Positions 1-12,378 of a DNA stretch of 64,000 nt are shown one piece after another. The notes under the pieces were generated by a model. That model was not told the origin of the DNA. It worked only from the letters and a program-made list of their open reading frames with translations, and ran no database searches. Position numbers and translations under genes: made by a program. Within the stretch, counting starts at the first letter, position 1; every line of letters starts with the position of its first letter. Source of the stretch: Eucalyptus grandis (taxonomy: Eukaryota > Streptophyta > Magnoliopsida > Myrtales > Myrtaceae); NCBI RefSeq assembly GCF_016545825.1, contig NC_052615.1:27835088-27899087 (forward strand), in the 5' to 3' direction.

Positions 1-797
1 CCATTAAAAACTCGTTTCATAATACTCTTTTAACTCCCCCAAAAGCTCCTCTTCTCATAAACCATGTACCTTTTTCTTATCAAGGCGTTCGTCAGTCGAC
101 GGTTACAAATGGGACGACCGACGACAATTTCCGTCAAGTAAGACAGATAATTATCAAATAGAAAGGCGTATCGAGGGTCATGGTAAACCGCAGGGACATG
201 GTTTAAAGATTTACGAAAACAAGTGAACAACACATTCCCCATAGGAACAAGAGCCAAATAACATACACCATAAGCCACCACCACAGGAATTACTGCAGTC
301 AGTACACCGTGCAGAATAACATCAAGTCGAAGATGAAGTCTCCAGAAAACCATCCTAACAAGTATCCTCGCTCAGCAAGTCATTCTTAAAGTCGCCTCTA
401 AAACAAGGCCGAAAAAGTGATTTCTCAGCTGACATTAAATACCACCCCCCCAACCAAAAAAAAAAAAAAAAAAAAAATACACCCATCAGAAGAAATAGAA
501 GAAATGTTTTACTAAAACAGGAAAAGAAAACTGACTATATGTACAATGGTGATACAAATTTTCAATCGAGAACTCAGGCTAGCATCTACCCGACGGTGAA
601 AGTCGAATCTCCTGTAAGATACACAGAGGTTACATCTAACTCGAGAGACATCATGCAACTAATGTTGTCTACTTTGCATTCTACTGTCCACATAGTAAAG
701 CAAGAATCTGATAGAACTGGAGAAAACTGAAGGTAGCTGCACATACAAAACCAGAGGGAGGCTCAGGTCCTAAACACCCACAGAGAACAATCATAAT
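1..797. other. Left flank and 3' region of the PHD-finger gene
   Basis: No gene can be supported here. The part nearest 797 should be the 3' untranslated region of the minus-strand PHD gene whose stop codon is at 798-800. An A-rich run lies at about 459-477. A 107-codon open frame on the minus strand (30-353) has a hydrophobic middle, but it matches no family I recognise and has no visible splice partners inside the window. Confidence 0.5.
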
Positions 798-2610
798 TTA
801 CATGTTTTGAATCTCGTCCGAGCTACTAGAGGCATCACTTTCAACAAGTCCTCTTCCACCTCCCTGAATCTCATCCTCGCTGAAAATGCTATTCTCACTT
901 GAATTAGATAGTGTCTCCTCATCATCATCGTCATCCTCGATTACCACTCCCGCCTTACGTCGGTTTCTTAAATCCTTCACTCCTCTCCCTTGGAGAGCTA
1001 GACGTCTGCGTTTTCTTGCATTTCGCTTGCCTTTAGGGAACTCTTCCCGTTGAGACTCGAGACTTCTGCTTTCTACTTCCTTCTTAGAGTCATGGGCTCC
1101 ATCTTCATTATCCTCTGATTCTTCAGCATCAAGTTTCCTCCTTTTCCTGCTTAAGCTGGTCTGCAACACATCAATGAGGCCTTAAATTTAAAAAACTAAT
1201 AGAATAAGCAGCAATATGTTGTAGACATTTGGCATCTCGAGCCCAAGTTGAAATCGGCATCTCGACAATGATTCTCTCCAGTCAACCCCACAGTGGTTTG
1301 ATGAGGTTAAATGACACTGGATAATCCTTTTTGAACAGCTAAGAAAACAAATTGGGAGACAAAAGCTTTTAAAGATTATTAAAAGAAAATACTTCATGGT
1401 ATCATCGGAGTGGTACCAAAAGATTAATATTACCATATGCTTTAATTTGACTGACAGAACAAAAATCTTTTCAAGCAACAAACAGGACAACAGCAGGATG
1501 TAAGTAAGAATTTTTCTTTTTCCATACCTTTGGACCCCGGTCAATCAACTGAGCCCACTCTTGCCGGTTTCTTAAGCAATCAAGAACAGCCTGTGAATGA
1601 CTCGAATACGCATAACGCTCTCCATTATGCTTCCTTAAGGTATGCCAGTGCTGAAAGAGGAGGATGACAAGGACACCGAGAATAATTAAAAGACAGCAGT
1701 CATCAACAAACAACAATTTTTCATAAGATAAAAGTACCGGCAATACTGCATTACAAAGCTCCTCATAGGTCATTCGCCTGCGTTTGCTCATGATCTCATT
1801 TATTAATGCTGCAAAATATGCAGGGATCAAGGAAAAGTTAGTACAAGTACAAAGAAATAAATAGATTAAACTTGATATGATCAACTCCTGCAACAATAAC
1901 ACCAGAGAATATTTCTAAGGAGTTCGTACCCGGTAAAGTACGATGAGGACCCCCTACCATGCCTGTATCATCATCTGAGTTATTTATTGGAGTATTATGT
2001 ATGGATGAAACCTTATTATCATTGGCCTCATTGGAAGAAGAAGGACCACTGCTTGTACTCGTGGTCAAAACAGGAAGGTTCTTCTTATGGGGACGCACAG
2101 ATCCATTCACTTCCCTCTTGGAGACATCTCCCTTGTGCACTGTCTCTCGTCTCCCTTGATCCGGAGATGCCACTCTGTCGGTCCTTTTAACTTCATCATC
2201 ATGCTCAGAAGAACTGCGCAATACATCTTTGGATCCATCCTTGCCTTTTCTTCGAGGAACCTATACGAGATATTGAAGTGTAGGTGAAGCTCACTAAAGA
2301 CCTTAATATCAGATACTCAAGTAATTGGGATTTAAATAAAGAAAATCAATGAAGCAGAACTTCGAAGCAGAATCATCAAACCATACCAAATTGTGATCTT
2401 TTGTGCCAGAACTAGATGTTCGCTTCATCATACCAGTAGCAGCTTGAGAAGCTAGTTGAGGGAAACTGCCAGCATGGCGTACCCGTGGTACTCTAGGTAC
2501 CCTGGGAGAACTATTGAGTTCTTGATGCAAAAGTAAGGCGAGCTGCAAAAGAAGTTTGTGAGATTGAGTTAATCACTTCCCAAGATCAACTTGAGTTAAA
2601 AAAAGAGAAA

Positions 2611-2652
<42 letters not shown>

Positions 2653-5600
2653 AGGAACAGCACACATACCTCTTCATCGCTCAATGTAGAAGAATTAGGA
2701 ATCAGAGGTGCTTGCCCTTGTGTGCTATGATTCACCTTAGAAGATGGAGGAAAATTTGTATGGCTGGACTTTCCACTTTTCTGCAGTAATCCTGATCCTG
2801 TAGCCTTATTCTGTGAATGGGCAGCAGAGTGATTTTGCAAATTGCCCAGAGATTCACCAGACCCTGAAGAAACTGCTACATTATGGGAAGAAGATGATTT
2901 TGAAGAGGGGAAGGTAGGATCTTTCGAATCTGAGGCAGTCCGCTTGGAGCCAGAAGCTTGGAAAACCTTGCTTGAATGTGATGCTTTCAAAGAAGCACCT
3001 GAGGATGATGTCGAACAGAGTTTTGGTGTCTTCCGCACCAGGCCTTGCCCACTCTTCTCAGTTAAAACATCAGCTGAAACCTGCTCTTTCTTGGCAGTAG
3101 GATCAGACTCCCCTGTTGTTCGTTGCTTCACAATTGGATTAAGATTCTGAGCATCCAAAGGTTTTGACTTGTCTGAGCTGGATGATTTCTGGACAGGCAG
3201 AGAAGGCGGTGTGTAAGATGCTTCACCAACAGAGACCACTACTTTCTGCGCAGATGGCGCAATAGGAAATTCAGTTCCACTAGATTTTGATGGCTCTTCA
3301 GGAGAAACCAAAGCAGGTTTAAATTCCCCAGAACTTTTCTGTCTTTCAATAGAATCCTCTGATGCTACTGCTTCCTGTTTGAGCTCAAATAGATCACCAG
3401 ATAGCTCCTGACCAGTGTGGACACGACTCCCACAGAATGCTTCTGCATCTTGGGCAGTGCCTAATGACTTTTTGTCAGTGCATTGCGAACTGTTAACCTC
3501 CACGTCATTTGCTTTGAAATTTTCAGATGTCTGGGTATTAGATACTCCAGGGTATCTAGCATCATCAGATGGTAATGACACAGAGTTCTTATCAGCAAGA
3601 GGAGAAGACTGAATTTGCAACAACCCCTTACAAGTATCGTCATCTACTTCTTTTTTTACATCGCAAGAAAAACCCATGGATCTGTTGCTGTTGACATCTG
3701 ATGGACTTTGTTTATCTTTTGTTTCTGGAGCCGCTTGAGCTACATCTTCCCCTGGATGCACCGAAACCTTTCCAGTGGAGCTAGCATCTGGATTATTTAG
3801 TATCCCACTCTCTTCCTATTATCGGCGTAAGGAAAAATGAGACCAAATAATTGAGTCAAGAAGAGTATGTCTATGTATGCACCCATATTCCTAGACTCCA
3901 GAAGCCCTTAACAATTTCACATTGTTAGGGGTATAAAAGGAAATCACCATGAGCACAAAGGTGATGCAGTCAATTTAAAACTGCACGAAAACGTAACCCT
4001 CTTAATTGATTGCTTAAATTTTCTAGGGAAGGCTTTCACTAAAAAGCTCTTGCAATGGTAGCGTCTTCAAATGCCAATCTCATATAATTTTTCTAAAGTT
4101 GCAACTGCAATCACAATTCCAATATCTGCCAACTGTTCTTCCTTAGGCAAATTTCTTCATTTGTTCATCTACTTGGAGCTTACAACATGAGCGAGCAGTC
4201 ACAAACAGATCGTGTTCCTATTCGACTACTATCATTATCTTCACCACCAACATGGCAATATATAGCTTGTCAGTCCCATGATGCAAGACTTCATTTGAGT
4301 CCAAGTGTAAGCTCTATTATTATCAATCACCAAATATGAAATCAACTATTTAAAAGATGTCAAAAATGGATTACATAATTACTTTCTTCAGCAGATAGGC
4401 CTTCATGCCGAATTGGATTTCCTTATGACCCCGGCAATAAACATTGATCCATGGTTCTATAGGAAATTCGACATCTTCCCTTTCACAGATCACCTATCAC
4501 ATGCATCCTAAACAGCTAAACCTTTGAAAAATTCCTACAACCTGCAGTTCAAATCCTATTGTCTTAACTCACCACATTCCAATCTCACTCAATAATAGCT
4601 CAATTCTACATTGATTCTGTATCACAAATTTCTAATGCAATCTCTAACTGGACCCTGATTTATCAAGGTAAATTAAAAAGATACCAATGCCAGACGCAAG
4701 CAAATGGATTACTAGCAACTATTTTTAGCTTAGAAGTACCAAGAATCATTGCCAAAACTGACTATCGATTGCCCTACCAGCAGTAAATCAAAATTAAGAG
4801 GTGAAACATCAGGGATTAATAGTGAACTAGAGCCAAAATCCAGGTTAACTTAGTCTGAGATGTTACTGAATAAAGACATTATGATGAGGCATGTTTTTAA
4901 ATTTCAATGGTGTACGAGCGGGTGCATACCACTTTCAACTTGGTAGAGCTGTCAGCTTCGTTACGCTGGTCACTGGAGGGAACAAACTTTAAGGAACTAT
5001 TGACCCCTGAAAGCAAGTGGTTCCCAGCCTCATCTTTAGTCGACACAGCATCAGCAGGACAGGAGAATTCAGCAGAGGGACCTTGCAGAGGTTGCTTCAA
5101 AGTTGCCGAGTTAGCCTTAGCATTTTCAAGAATCTTGCAGACTGCAACATGACCATCTGATTCAGGTTCAAAAGGCACACCATCTCTCAAGTCCCTGTTC
5201 TTGACACTCCGAATGTCAGTCTTGAAAGACTTCGGACCTCTATCTTCACAAAATGCCAATTGTTTTGCATCACTGGCAGGCGTTAACACTAGTAATAAAA
5301 ATGAACGAAAATCAAGTCAACAAGCGCAGGTTAGCCGTGGCAAGAACTAAAAGTGACCCACAGAAATGTTCTTGCTTCTAGTAGGATATAGTATATCATC
5401 ATAAGCAAAGAAATAAGAGAATTCGATGATATGAAAAAGTGAAAAAAAGTTACCTGCTTTAGAAGTATGCAGGGTTCTTCTCTTGTGATCTACATCTTTT
5501 TCAGCAGTCCTAACCTTCTTCTTTCCACTTATGTCTTTTAATATGCCCGATTCTTCTTTCTTTCGCTTCCCAGTGTGTATCACAACAGGCCGAATTAAGG

Positions 5601-6327
5601 TTCTTTCTTTTTTCATGGCATTATCACCTGCCCCCCATTTCTTAGTCTCTCTCAACTGCGTCTTCCTATCATACCTGCATTCCTGATCTCTGCTTTTCAT
5701 GCCAGCTAAATCTTTCACAGGAGTGGCCACGAAATTCTCCTTTGACAATGAGAACAAAACCCCAGCACCCTTATCAACAGCATTCTCATTGTCATCTTCG
5801 GCATTACCATCAGCTTCCTTGTTGTCATCCCAACAAGGGAACTCCCGATACTGAAAATTAAACTTCTTCGGCACGTATCCTGTGCACTTCCACAGCTGCG
5901 GTGTAAAAACTGATGACAGCCCACTAAATAGCCCCGGATCTCCACCAGGAATCCCTTGCACATGTACCTTCTTCTCCAATGGCATCTCCGTCCAAAGCCT
6001 AAACGGCCGCCTCGCAGGCTCATTTCCTGCATATGAAGCCTCCATCCTCATAGTCTTAGTCGGCAGCTCGACTAACAACTGAGCAACCTCAGTCTCCTCG
6101 CTGTCATTCCTATTGTTCTTACTCTTACACTTGTCACAGGTGAACGACTCCTCCCCTTTCACGTAACGCGAGCAGCGCGTGTGCACCCACACCCCGCACT
6201 CATCGCAGTTGACCATCTCCTCCCCATCGTCGAAATTCACGCCGCAAATGCAATCGACGGTCCAGGAGCCGTCCACCCAGTCGTCGGGCGGGTCCGTGCT
6301 CTGCAACCGCTGCGACCGCCCCTTCAT
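798..6327 (-). CDS. PHD-finger nuclear protein, At3g20280/At1g50620-like
   Basis: Eight coding exons on the minus strand: 6327-5454, 5288-4930, 3815-2670, 2542-2387, 2260-1930, 1808-1738, 1650-1528 and 1160-798. All junctions are GT-AG and the sum is 3423 nt, giving 1140 aa. The first exon holds a canonical C4HC3 PHD finger: C26, C28, C41, C44, H49, C52, C64, C67. Such fingers usually read histone H3 tails, so a chromatin role is likely, but no substrate can be named. The middle (about residues 410-800) is Ser/Lys-rich and low in complexity. The C-terminal part has a conserved block starting MTYEELCNAVLP and running through HNGERYAYSSHSQAV, then basic clusters (KRRK, ARKRRR) that look like nuclear signals, and an acidic stretch. 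The finger plus this tail is the architecture I recall for Arabidopsis At3g20280 and At1g50620; that assignment is from memory. A donor-like site at 6525-6526 suggests an intron in the 5' leader. Confidence 0.88.
2619..2650. repeat. (AT)n microsatellite in a PHD-gene intron
   Basis: About 16 AT units preceded by an A-run, lying in the intron between exons 2670-3815 and 2387-2542. The tract sits about 20 bases inside the donor side of that intron and is likely to vary in length between individuals. Confidence 0.9.
3816..4929 (-). other. Large intron of the PHD-finger gene
   Basis: This 1.1-kb intron separates coding exons 2 and 3 of the PHD gene. It is AT-rich, all frames are broken by stops, and I see no nested gene, RNA or transposon in it. 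Confidence 0.7.
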
Positions 6328-6719
6328 ATCACACTAATCCCCTAAATCACTAATCCCCCCACACTTCCGACGCACGCAAACACGACCGAATTCACGATCC
6401 CATCCTCCGCAACACCCCAGAGCCACAACAAAGCCCGCCGAACCCCACTCCCTATTTCCTTATCCCTCACCAAATTCCGAATCCGGAGCAGCGCGAATTC
6501 AAGGCGCGGGGCGAGAGAACGAGTACCTCGGAACCCGAACGAAGCGGCGGCGGTGGCGCGGCGGCGACGGCGATCCCTGCGAGCTGCCGAAGCGGGAAAA
6601 AGGCCTCGCCTTTGAGGCGCTCCTGAGCTCGAATTCGACGACGGCAACGGCGACGGCGACGGCGACGGCGAAGGGGAAAGCGAATGCTGCGAGCAATCGG
6701 CACCGCCTGCGGCGTCTAC

Positions 6720-6830
6720 GGATCTATGGCGAAATCAGCAGCAGCAGCGACGACGACAATGGCTTCCCTCTCTCTCTCTCTCTCTCTCTCTCCTCTTCCT
6801 TCTCTCTCTTCTTTCTCTCTCTATGCGCCG
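6720..6830. repeat. CT/GA-rich tract in the PHD-gene leader or promoter
   Basis: A (CT)n microsatellite at about 6767-6793 followed by a degenerate CT-rich stretch. It lies just upstream of the putative 5' untranslated exon of the minus-strand PHD gene. GA-rich tracts read on the sense strand are common in plant 5' leaders, so it may be transcribed. Confidence 0.75.
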
Positions 6831-7121
6831 GAACTGAAACCGAATCATTGATTTTGGCGAAGACCGGAGCGAGGCGTCCGTCAGCGATTTCCGGTTTTGA
6901 CCTCTTCCTCCTCGGGCGGCTCCGGCTCGGCTCCAAAATATCGAACCGGATGGGCCCCGGCCCGGGCCCGTCCATGGAGGCCCAGTTGGGATGTTCGGAC
7001 CGGGGCCGTTGGGCTCAGCTCGATCCGTGAACGTCGTTTGATGGCGGAAGCCCCAGCTCTGCACCATCCTCTCGATCTCGTCCGGAGGTCGTTATGGGCG
7101 AATCAGAGCCATCCGCCGCCT

Positions 7122-7297
7122 GGGAGTGTCAAAAAACCCACGCCAGCTCGACCCGGCCCAACCCCCAACCCTAACAATATCAACATCTAAAAATTCCTAC
7201 ACAAAGAAGACAAACCCGGCCCGAAAATTGACCTGACCCCAAAATATCCTAATTTTCAGGTTGGGTCGGGCCAGCATGGGTTTTTTGACACCCCTGA
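7122..7297. mobile_element. Short foldback (MITE-like) element
   Basis: The left arm contains GTGTCAAAAAACCCA and then CGACCCGGCCCAACC. The right arm is its near-perfect inverse, GGTTGGGTCGGGCC followed by TGGGTTTTTTGACAC. The arms are about 36 bases each around a 100-base loop. I could not find a clear target-site duplication, so the superfamily is open. No coding capacity. Confidence 0.6.
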
Positions 7298-7867
7298 GGA
7301 TGAAACCGTAAATTTGAGCCCAGCTAATTAGCACCGACCTTATCCGTTCTCTTTGCTTGTATGATATTTGCATATCGGGTCCGATTAGTTCAAGCACACC
7401 CTGTAAGGTTTCAGGTCACGTCGGGTATCATGAAAATCCGACCCAACCCATTGATATCAGGGGCTACCAACTCGAGTGTTGTTGCAACCTCAAGTTGAGT
7501 TGAGCTCAAGCTTGGGAGATTGTCGAGACAGAGGAAGGGAGAGATGGAAGAAACCTAATAGGTGAAAAAATAGGAGAGCCCTTATGATTTCAAATATGAT
7601 GGGCATGGCAAAAAAGAAGTTGAAATATGAGATGCTCATTGAATTTTACTAACAATAAAGAATTTTCCTTCTCTACAAATAGCAATATCATTCTCGACAT
7701 TTTGAATGTGCCTGGGCACATAACTTGTCATTGGTTCCTCAACTAAATAGATGGTTCAAGCTTGTCTTCTTTCTTTCCTTTTATGATGATTAGAAGCCCA
7801 TCTACTATGTAAGCTGCCTAGATCATTCTATCATACATTAAGAAAAGGAGAAAACCTTGACAGAATT
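7298..7867. other. Intergenic, no gene seen
   Basis: AT-rich DNA without a credible frame. A stretch near 7410-7450 resembles the GACCCAACCC arms of the neighbouring foldback element and may be a decayed relative. Confidence 0.4.
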
Positions 7868-8640
7868 TTTTTTTTTTTTTTTTTTTTTTTTGGTTAGGAT
7901 GATAACTTCCATTCATTAAAGACGAGTCTGATCGAACATAAATTAGGCTGGCTTTAGAACGTGACAAAGCTCAAAGGGCTTAAGGAGGACATATATCGGA
8001 TGGAAGACTTTTTCCTACGATAAGCTTTGACAGCATAATCTACTATCTTACTCGCTTCTCGATTGCAATGGATCACTTTCAACAAAAAAAAAAGTCTTCA
8101 GTGGGCACCTCCCACGGAAACAGATATGTGGTGGAAAGGCTTCTCATCAAATAAAGTGATCTAGGTGCGGCTCTAGCTTAAGATCTAGAGTATCCTAGGA
8201 TTTGTAGCAGAGCTACGACTTCCGTTTGCGCAGCCAAGGAATCCTTGACCATGCATGCAAATATGACGACGAGAAGGCCAGAGCTGTCACGACACACACA
8301 CGCCATGGCCGCCTTCATTTTCCCCTTGCAGGTAAGAGCCATTGATGTCGATTCTACCGAAAGACTAGCTTTCCCTACAAGAATTCCTTATCCGTCTATT
8401 TCTTCCCCTAATGTAATCTTGTCAAAAGCATATAATGATTGACTGTCATGACTCATACGATCATACTAATCTAACAAATCAAACTAAGCGGCTGCGGTAT
8501 CGGACCATCTTTCCACCCCGTGAAATGAAATTGCTGAAAATGTTAGGACATCAACATCACCTTCTCCATCAGTCACATTTCAAAGCGCCTCAATATTTCC
8601 TGATCAATATTCCTTCTGGGAATCTTATCATTTTTTCTTA
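7868..8640 (-). mobile_element. Truncated LINE 3' end with RNase H-like remnant
   Basis: The plus strand starts with a run of about 20 T (7868-7891), which is a poly(A) tail if read on the minus strand. Minus-strand translation of about 8388-8178 gives an RVT_3-type RNase H remnant, with pieces such as ACVCRDSSGLL followed by AAQTEVVALLQILGYSR. That matches the usual pattern 'CRDSSG...A..AE..AL..GL' of plant non-LTR retrotransposons. The frame is then broken and resumes nearer the tail as NREASKIVDYAVKA. The element is 5'-truncated and inactive. Confidence 0.65.
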
Positions 8641-9173
8641 CTGAGAAATTAATTATCTATATTCCCATTTCATCAAAGTGTGTAGTGATCGATCGCAACA
8701 TCTTTTTGGAACCTAGGATGTGAGGTCGGAGGACTTGGGAAGAGAAGTATTGGCCACTGTTTTTGCATTATAATTTGCCCTAGCGAAAGAGATGCGCACG
8801 AAGGGAAACGTCAAACGTGTTACATCAGAAGGGGTTCCTTGCAAGAATCGAGGCTGCCTAGAGAACGACCAAACTTCATTGGTTTTGAGGTCATCTGCTC
8901 AGATTACACTACTCTTCACCTTGATTTTTGTTCCGCTAGGTTGGTGCGTAACGCCATTGGTTACATGCTCTCTGAAGAGAAGCATTGCATAGATCAATCC
9001 ATCTCACCAAATCAATCATATTTCAAAAATACCTGGAATTTCCAGAGAATCCCACTAAAAAATTACAAGTTGTGAAATAGTTTATATAGCGTGAGTGGTT
9101 CCGCCACCTGCCTTCCGTAATTTAGTATGTACGAAATTTATGTGTCTAAAATCTAGGAGTTCAGCTAGCTAGG
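8641..9173. other. Intergenic, no gene seen
   Basis: Open frames here are short and unrelated to any family I know. The stretch may continue the decayed retroelement to its left, but no motif shows this. Confidence 0.4.
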
Positions 9174-10760
9174 GATGTGTAAACAAAACGGTTCTATCAC
9201 TCGAAAAATAGGTTTGAGAACTGGTGTCCATTAAAATCAGTCCGGGAATAGATTTCAACTTAATACCCACTCGAGAATCAGACCGAACTGTCCTATTTTG
9301 GAATTGGTTGCGGAACTAATTTTATAAGCTCAAAAGTCAAAACTCTAATTTTATGGCAAAAAAACCCTTCAAGTGCCAAAAGTTGGCACCAATGGATACT
9401 TAAGTCCCAAAATTTACAAAAGTGATACTTAAGTGCCACTTTTTATATAAAAAAAAAAAAAATGGGACACTTGAGTGTCACGTCACATCTGACGAACCTC
9501 ACCGGAAATCCTACATAGCATTTTTTTTTTTTTTTTTCGTTTGTGAGGCTCACCAAAAGACTAACTCAGCGAACCAAACACAAAAATGACGTCGTTTTGA
9601 TATAATTCGAATTTTAATATAATAATTAATTAAATTAAATTTTAAAAGATTATTTAAATTTTTTTTTTTTAAAAAGAGGGGAGGAGGAGGGAGACAGCCG
9701 GCAAGCGAGGGCTCGGCCCTCGCCGCCCTCCCTCTATCACCTACGAGGTGGGGAGGGTTGGTCGGGCCCGCCGAGCCTTGGCTAAGGGTAGGCGACCCCA
9801 ACCAATTGGCGGTGAGGACCTACGTGCCCTCACCCCGGATCTGGGCAAGGGTCGCGGCCCTCGCCCGGATCTAGCAAGGGTTGTTGGCCCTCACCCGGCC
9901 AACCCAAGGGCCACCGCTCGCTAGGTGAGGGCACGCAAGCCCTTGTCAGCGGTCGACTAGGGCCACCAGCCCTCGCCAAGGCTTGGCGGCCTCGGTCGAC
10001 CCTCCCCAACTCGTAGGCGATGGAGGGGAGGTAGCGGCGGCGGCAAAGCAACGAGGGCGAGCCCTCGGCCCGGCCACCTCCCTTCTCCTCCTTCCCCACC
10101 CCCTTTATTTTTAATTTAATTAATTATTATATTAAATTTTAAATTATACCAAAACAACGTCGTTTTGCGCGTAGTTCGTTGGAAAATTGCTATGTCGGCG
10201 TTTTGGCCGGATTTTCTCGCCGGTGGCACTTAAGTGATCCATTTTGGTCCGATTTTAGCACTTAAATGTCACATTCGTAATTTTTGGCACTTAAGTGTCT
10301 CTTTGTACCAACTTTTGGCACTCTAGAGATCTGGGTGTCCTAATTTTTTCCTCCTAAATTCTAACTTTAGCACTCTTTCGTTTTTTGTCCTTTCTCAAAG
10401 TTCCTCACTAGTCTTTCCTCTTTGGGAAGGAGTTTTATAATTTATATTTTATGTTACAAGTTTGAACTTTCTATTATTTATAATTGTATGTGACTACATA
10501 TTCATCTTATCGAAATTAGGATTTCTGTTGTTTATCTTTTACTTTGAATCATTTCATTACTCATAATCTCATATGATTTTGCTGCAAGAAAATGAACCAA
10601 AAAAAAAAAAGTTCTTGAATAGATCCTGAAATCAGACCGGAAAAATTGATTCCAAAACCAATTCTAAACAAACGTGGTAAATTCCAAGGTTCAAAAACTA
10701 GAAACCAATTATAACATAGTAAGTTTCAGATCTGTCTACCTTAGAATCGATCACTCCTAA
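9174..10760. mobile_element. Foldback element carrying a nested long-TIR element
   Basis: The left end (CTAGGGATGTG, then AACGGTTC) and right end (reverse complement AACTTAGGAGTGATCG) resemble those of the elements at 11254-11665 and 12379-12983. Both flanks share AATCAGTCCGG/AATCAGACCGG-type text. The middle is occupied by the separate element at 9354-10359, which splits this one. Boundaries are approximate. Confidence 0.5.
9354..10359. mobile_element. Mutator-like long-inverted-repeat element, non-autonomous
   Basis: Inverted arms of 200-300 bases contain repeated ACTTAAGTGCC motifs, GTGCCAAAAGTTGG on the left and CCAACTTTTGGCAC on the right, and inner CAAAACGACGTCGTTTTG-type ends. The core (about 9670-10095) is very GC-rich and includes two and a bit 30-bp tandem units at 9835-9864 and 9865-9894, each starting CCGGATCT. 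Candidate 10-bp flanking duplications are TCTAATTTTA (9344-9353) and TCTAACTTTA (10360-10369), differing at one base. This fits a decayed Mutator-type insertion, which normally duplicates 9 bp. There is no transposase. Confidence 0.6.
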
Positions 10761-11253
10761 GTTCGGCTAATCATTTAATTATCTCTTTTCAAATTCTTAC
10801 TGTTGTTTAAGATGATCACTCACAAAGAGTGATTAGACAATGGAACAAAAAATGTGACACGAAGGAGAGTGACCATGGTTCCTAAACTCTAAGACTAGAA
10901 CATGAAATGCATGAACTAGGCGTGCAGAAGTCCCATCTATTGAATGTCTTAGGTTAATATTGCTTTCACCAACCCCTGCTAATATAAAGTCGATGTCGCA
11001 TCTTGTGTTTGGCCACCGGTACATTTATGGAAACACTATAGGATAATTTTGTCGTATTCGGTATTTGGTGCTTCATTCTAGATAGGTCGGATAATAAAAG
11101 ATGATCCCACCTATACCGACCTCATAAATGAAACAGGGAGAGGCACCAATTTGCAGCCCCCGCCTGTACGCACCGGCATTGCGATGGTCGCCGCAATCAG
11201 GCTATCGTCAAGACACCGTCGCAGCTCTCAAGCCATCACAGTCGTGACGGTGG
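10761..11253. other. Intergenic, no gene seen
   Basis: Spacer between two foldback elements. No frame, RNA or repeat can be supported here. Confidence 0.4.
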
Positions 11254-11665
11254 TTAGGAGTGTACATTATTCCCAATCCCACCCAATAACTGGATTAGAG
11301 TAGTTGGTTCTTAGTTGTTCCCGAAAGACTGGTCCAATTTGTTATTCCAAAAATTTGGAATTGAGAATAATTAGTCATGTTCTCGGTGTCACGTAAGGAA
11401 CTGGACTAACCGGATCAGCTGAATTGGATCGACGGACCAAACAAAAAAATTTTATTATTATTTTTTTAAAAATAAATTCTAATTAGTAAATTATTATTTT
11501 TTTCTTTTAAGAAATAGAAGAAACTAAAAAGAAGAAGAAGAAATCACCGGTTCTGATTGGATCCTAGACTAGGTGGGCCAATTCTAGAAAGAGTAAACCG
11601 ATCACGTTTGGTCCAATTTTAGATTCCCAGGTGAGAACCGATTCACATTAGAACGAGCATCCCTA
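11254..11665. mobile_element. Foldback element, same family as 9174 and 12379
   Basis: Begins TTAGGAGTGTACATT and ends with the inverse pattern GAACGAGCATCCCTAA. Interior text includes ACCGGTTCTGATTGG and GAGAACCGATTC. The ends match the other family copies in this window in kind rather than base for base. No coding capacity. Confidence 0.5.
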
Positions 11666-12378
11666 ATGTCAGCAGAACTCTCTCTTTTCTCTTCGTGATT
11701 ACATATGACTTATGAGGTTCAAGATCGTCGTTCTCAAGCAACCACACGCATAAGATGGTCACACGATTGTTTTGGGCAATGGTCGATGCTTCCACCACCC
11801 GACGTCTTTGATTTTTTCAAATTGATCTTTCCCAATTAATAATTATCTCTTTCATCTTATCGCTCCACGACACACCAAATGCTAAGTTAGGTAGTACACG
11901 TTTTATTCCATAATGATTATATTAGTTGTACCCCATAATGCAAGAGATATTTGAACTCACGTCGTATCCAATTTGATCCTTTCGATGTCCTGTCGGGCCA
12001 AATCTTCTAGACTACATAATGCTGTCCAAAGGGATTTCAAGATGACATTCAAACTTAGATTGCGCGTTCCATCAACTATACATCCGAGAGATATTTTATG
12101 TAGGGTCTTGGCTGAATTTTGTGCATCAGAACAAGTTCACCTCTTCATCCTTATATGGAAGGGAGGCTAAGCAACTAAGTAATTCTTTATGACCTAATGA
12201 CTCCAAAATAATCACCCCTTTCCTAGGTGCAAGCTCTCTTGTTGTTTTGTAATTTCGCTAACTATTTGCAACGAACATCATATATTAACAAGGATTCGAA
12301 ATCTTTCTTGTTAAATATGTTTAATAAGTGTCTTGATACCCACTAAGACAATTCCAATACGAGCAAGCACAAATCAAG
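11666..12378. other. Intergenic, no gene seen
   Basis: AT-rich spacer with no supported gene. A 65-codon open frame at 11973-12170 has no recognisable content. Confidence 0.4.

Noticed and set aside
30..353. A 107-codon minus-strand hydrophobic frame at the left edge
   Set aside because: No family resemblance and no splice context within the window.
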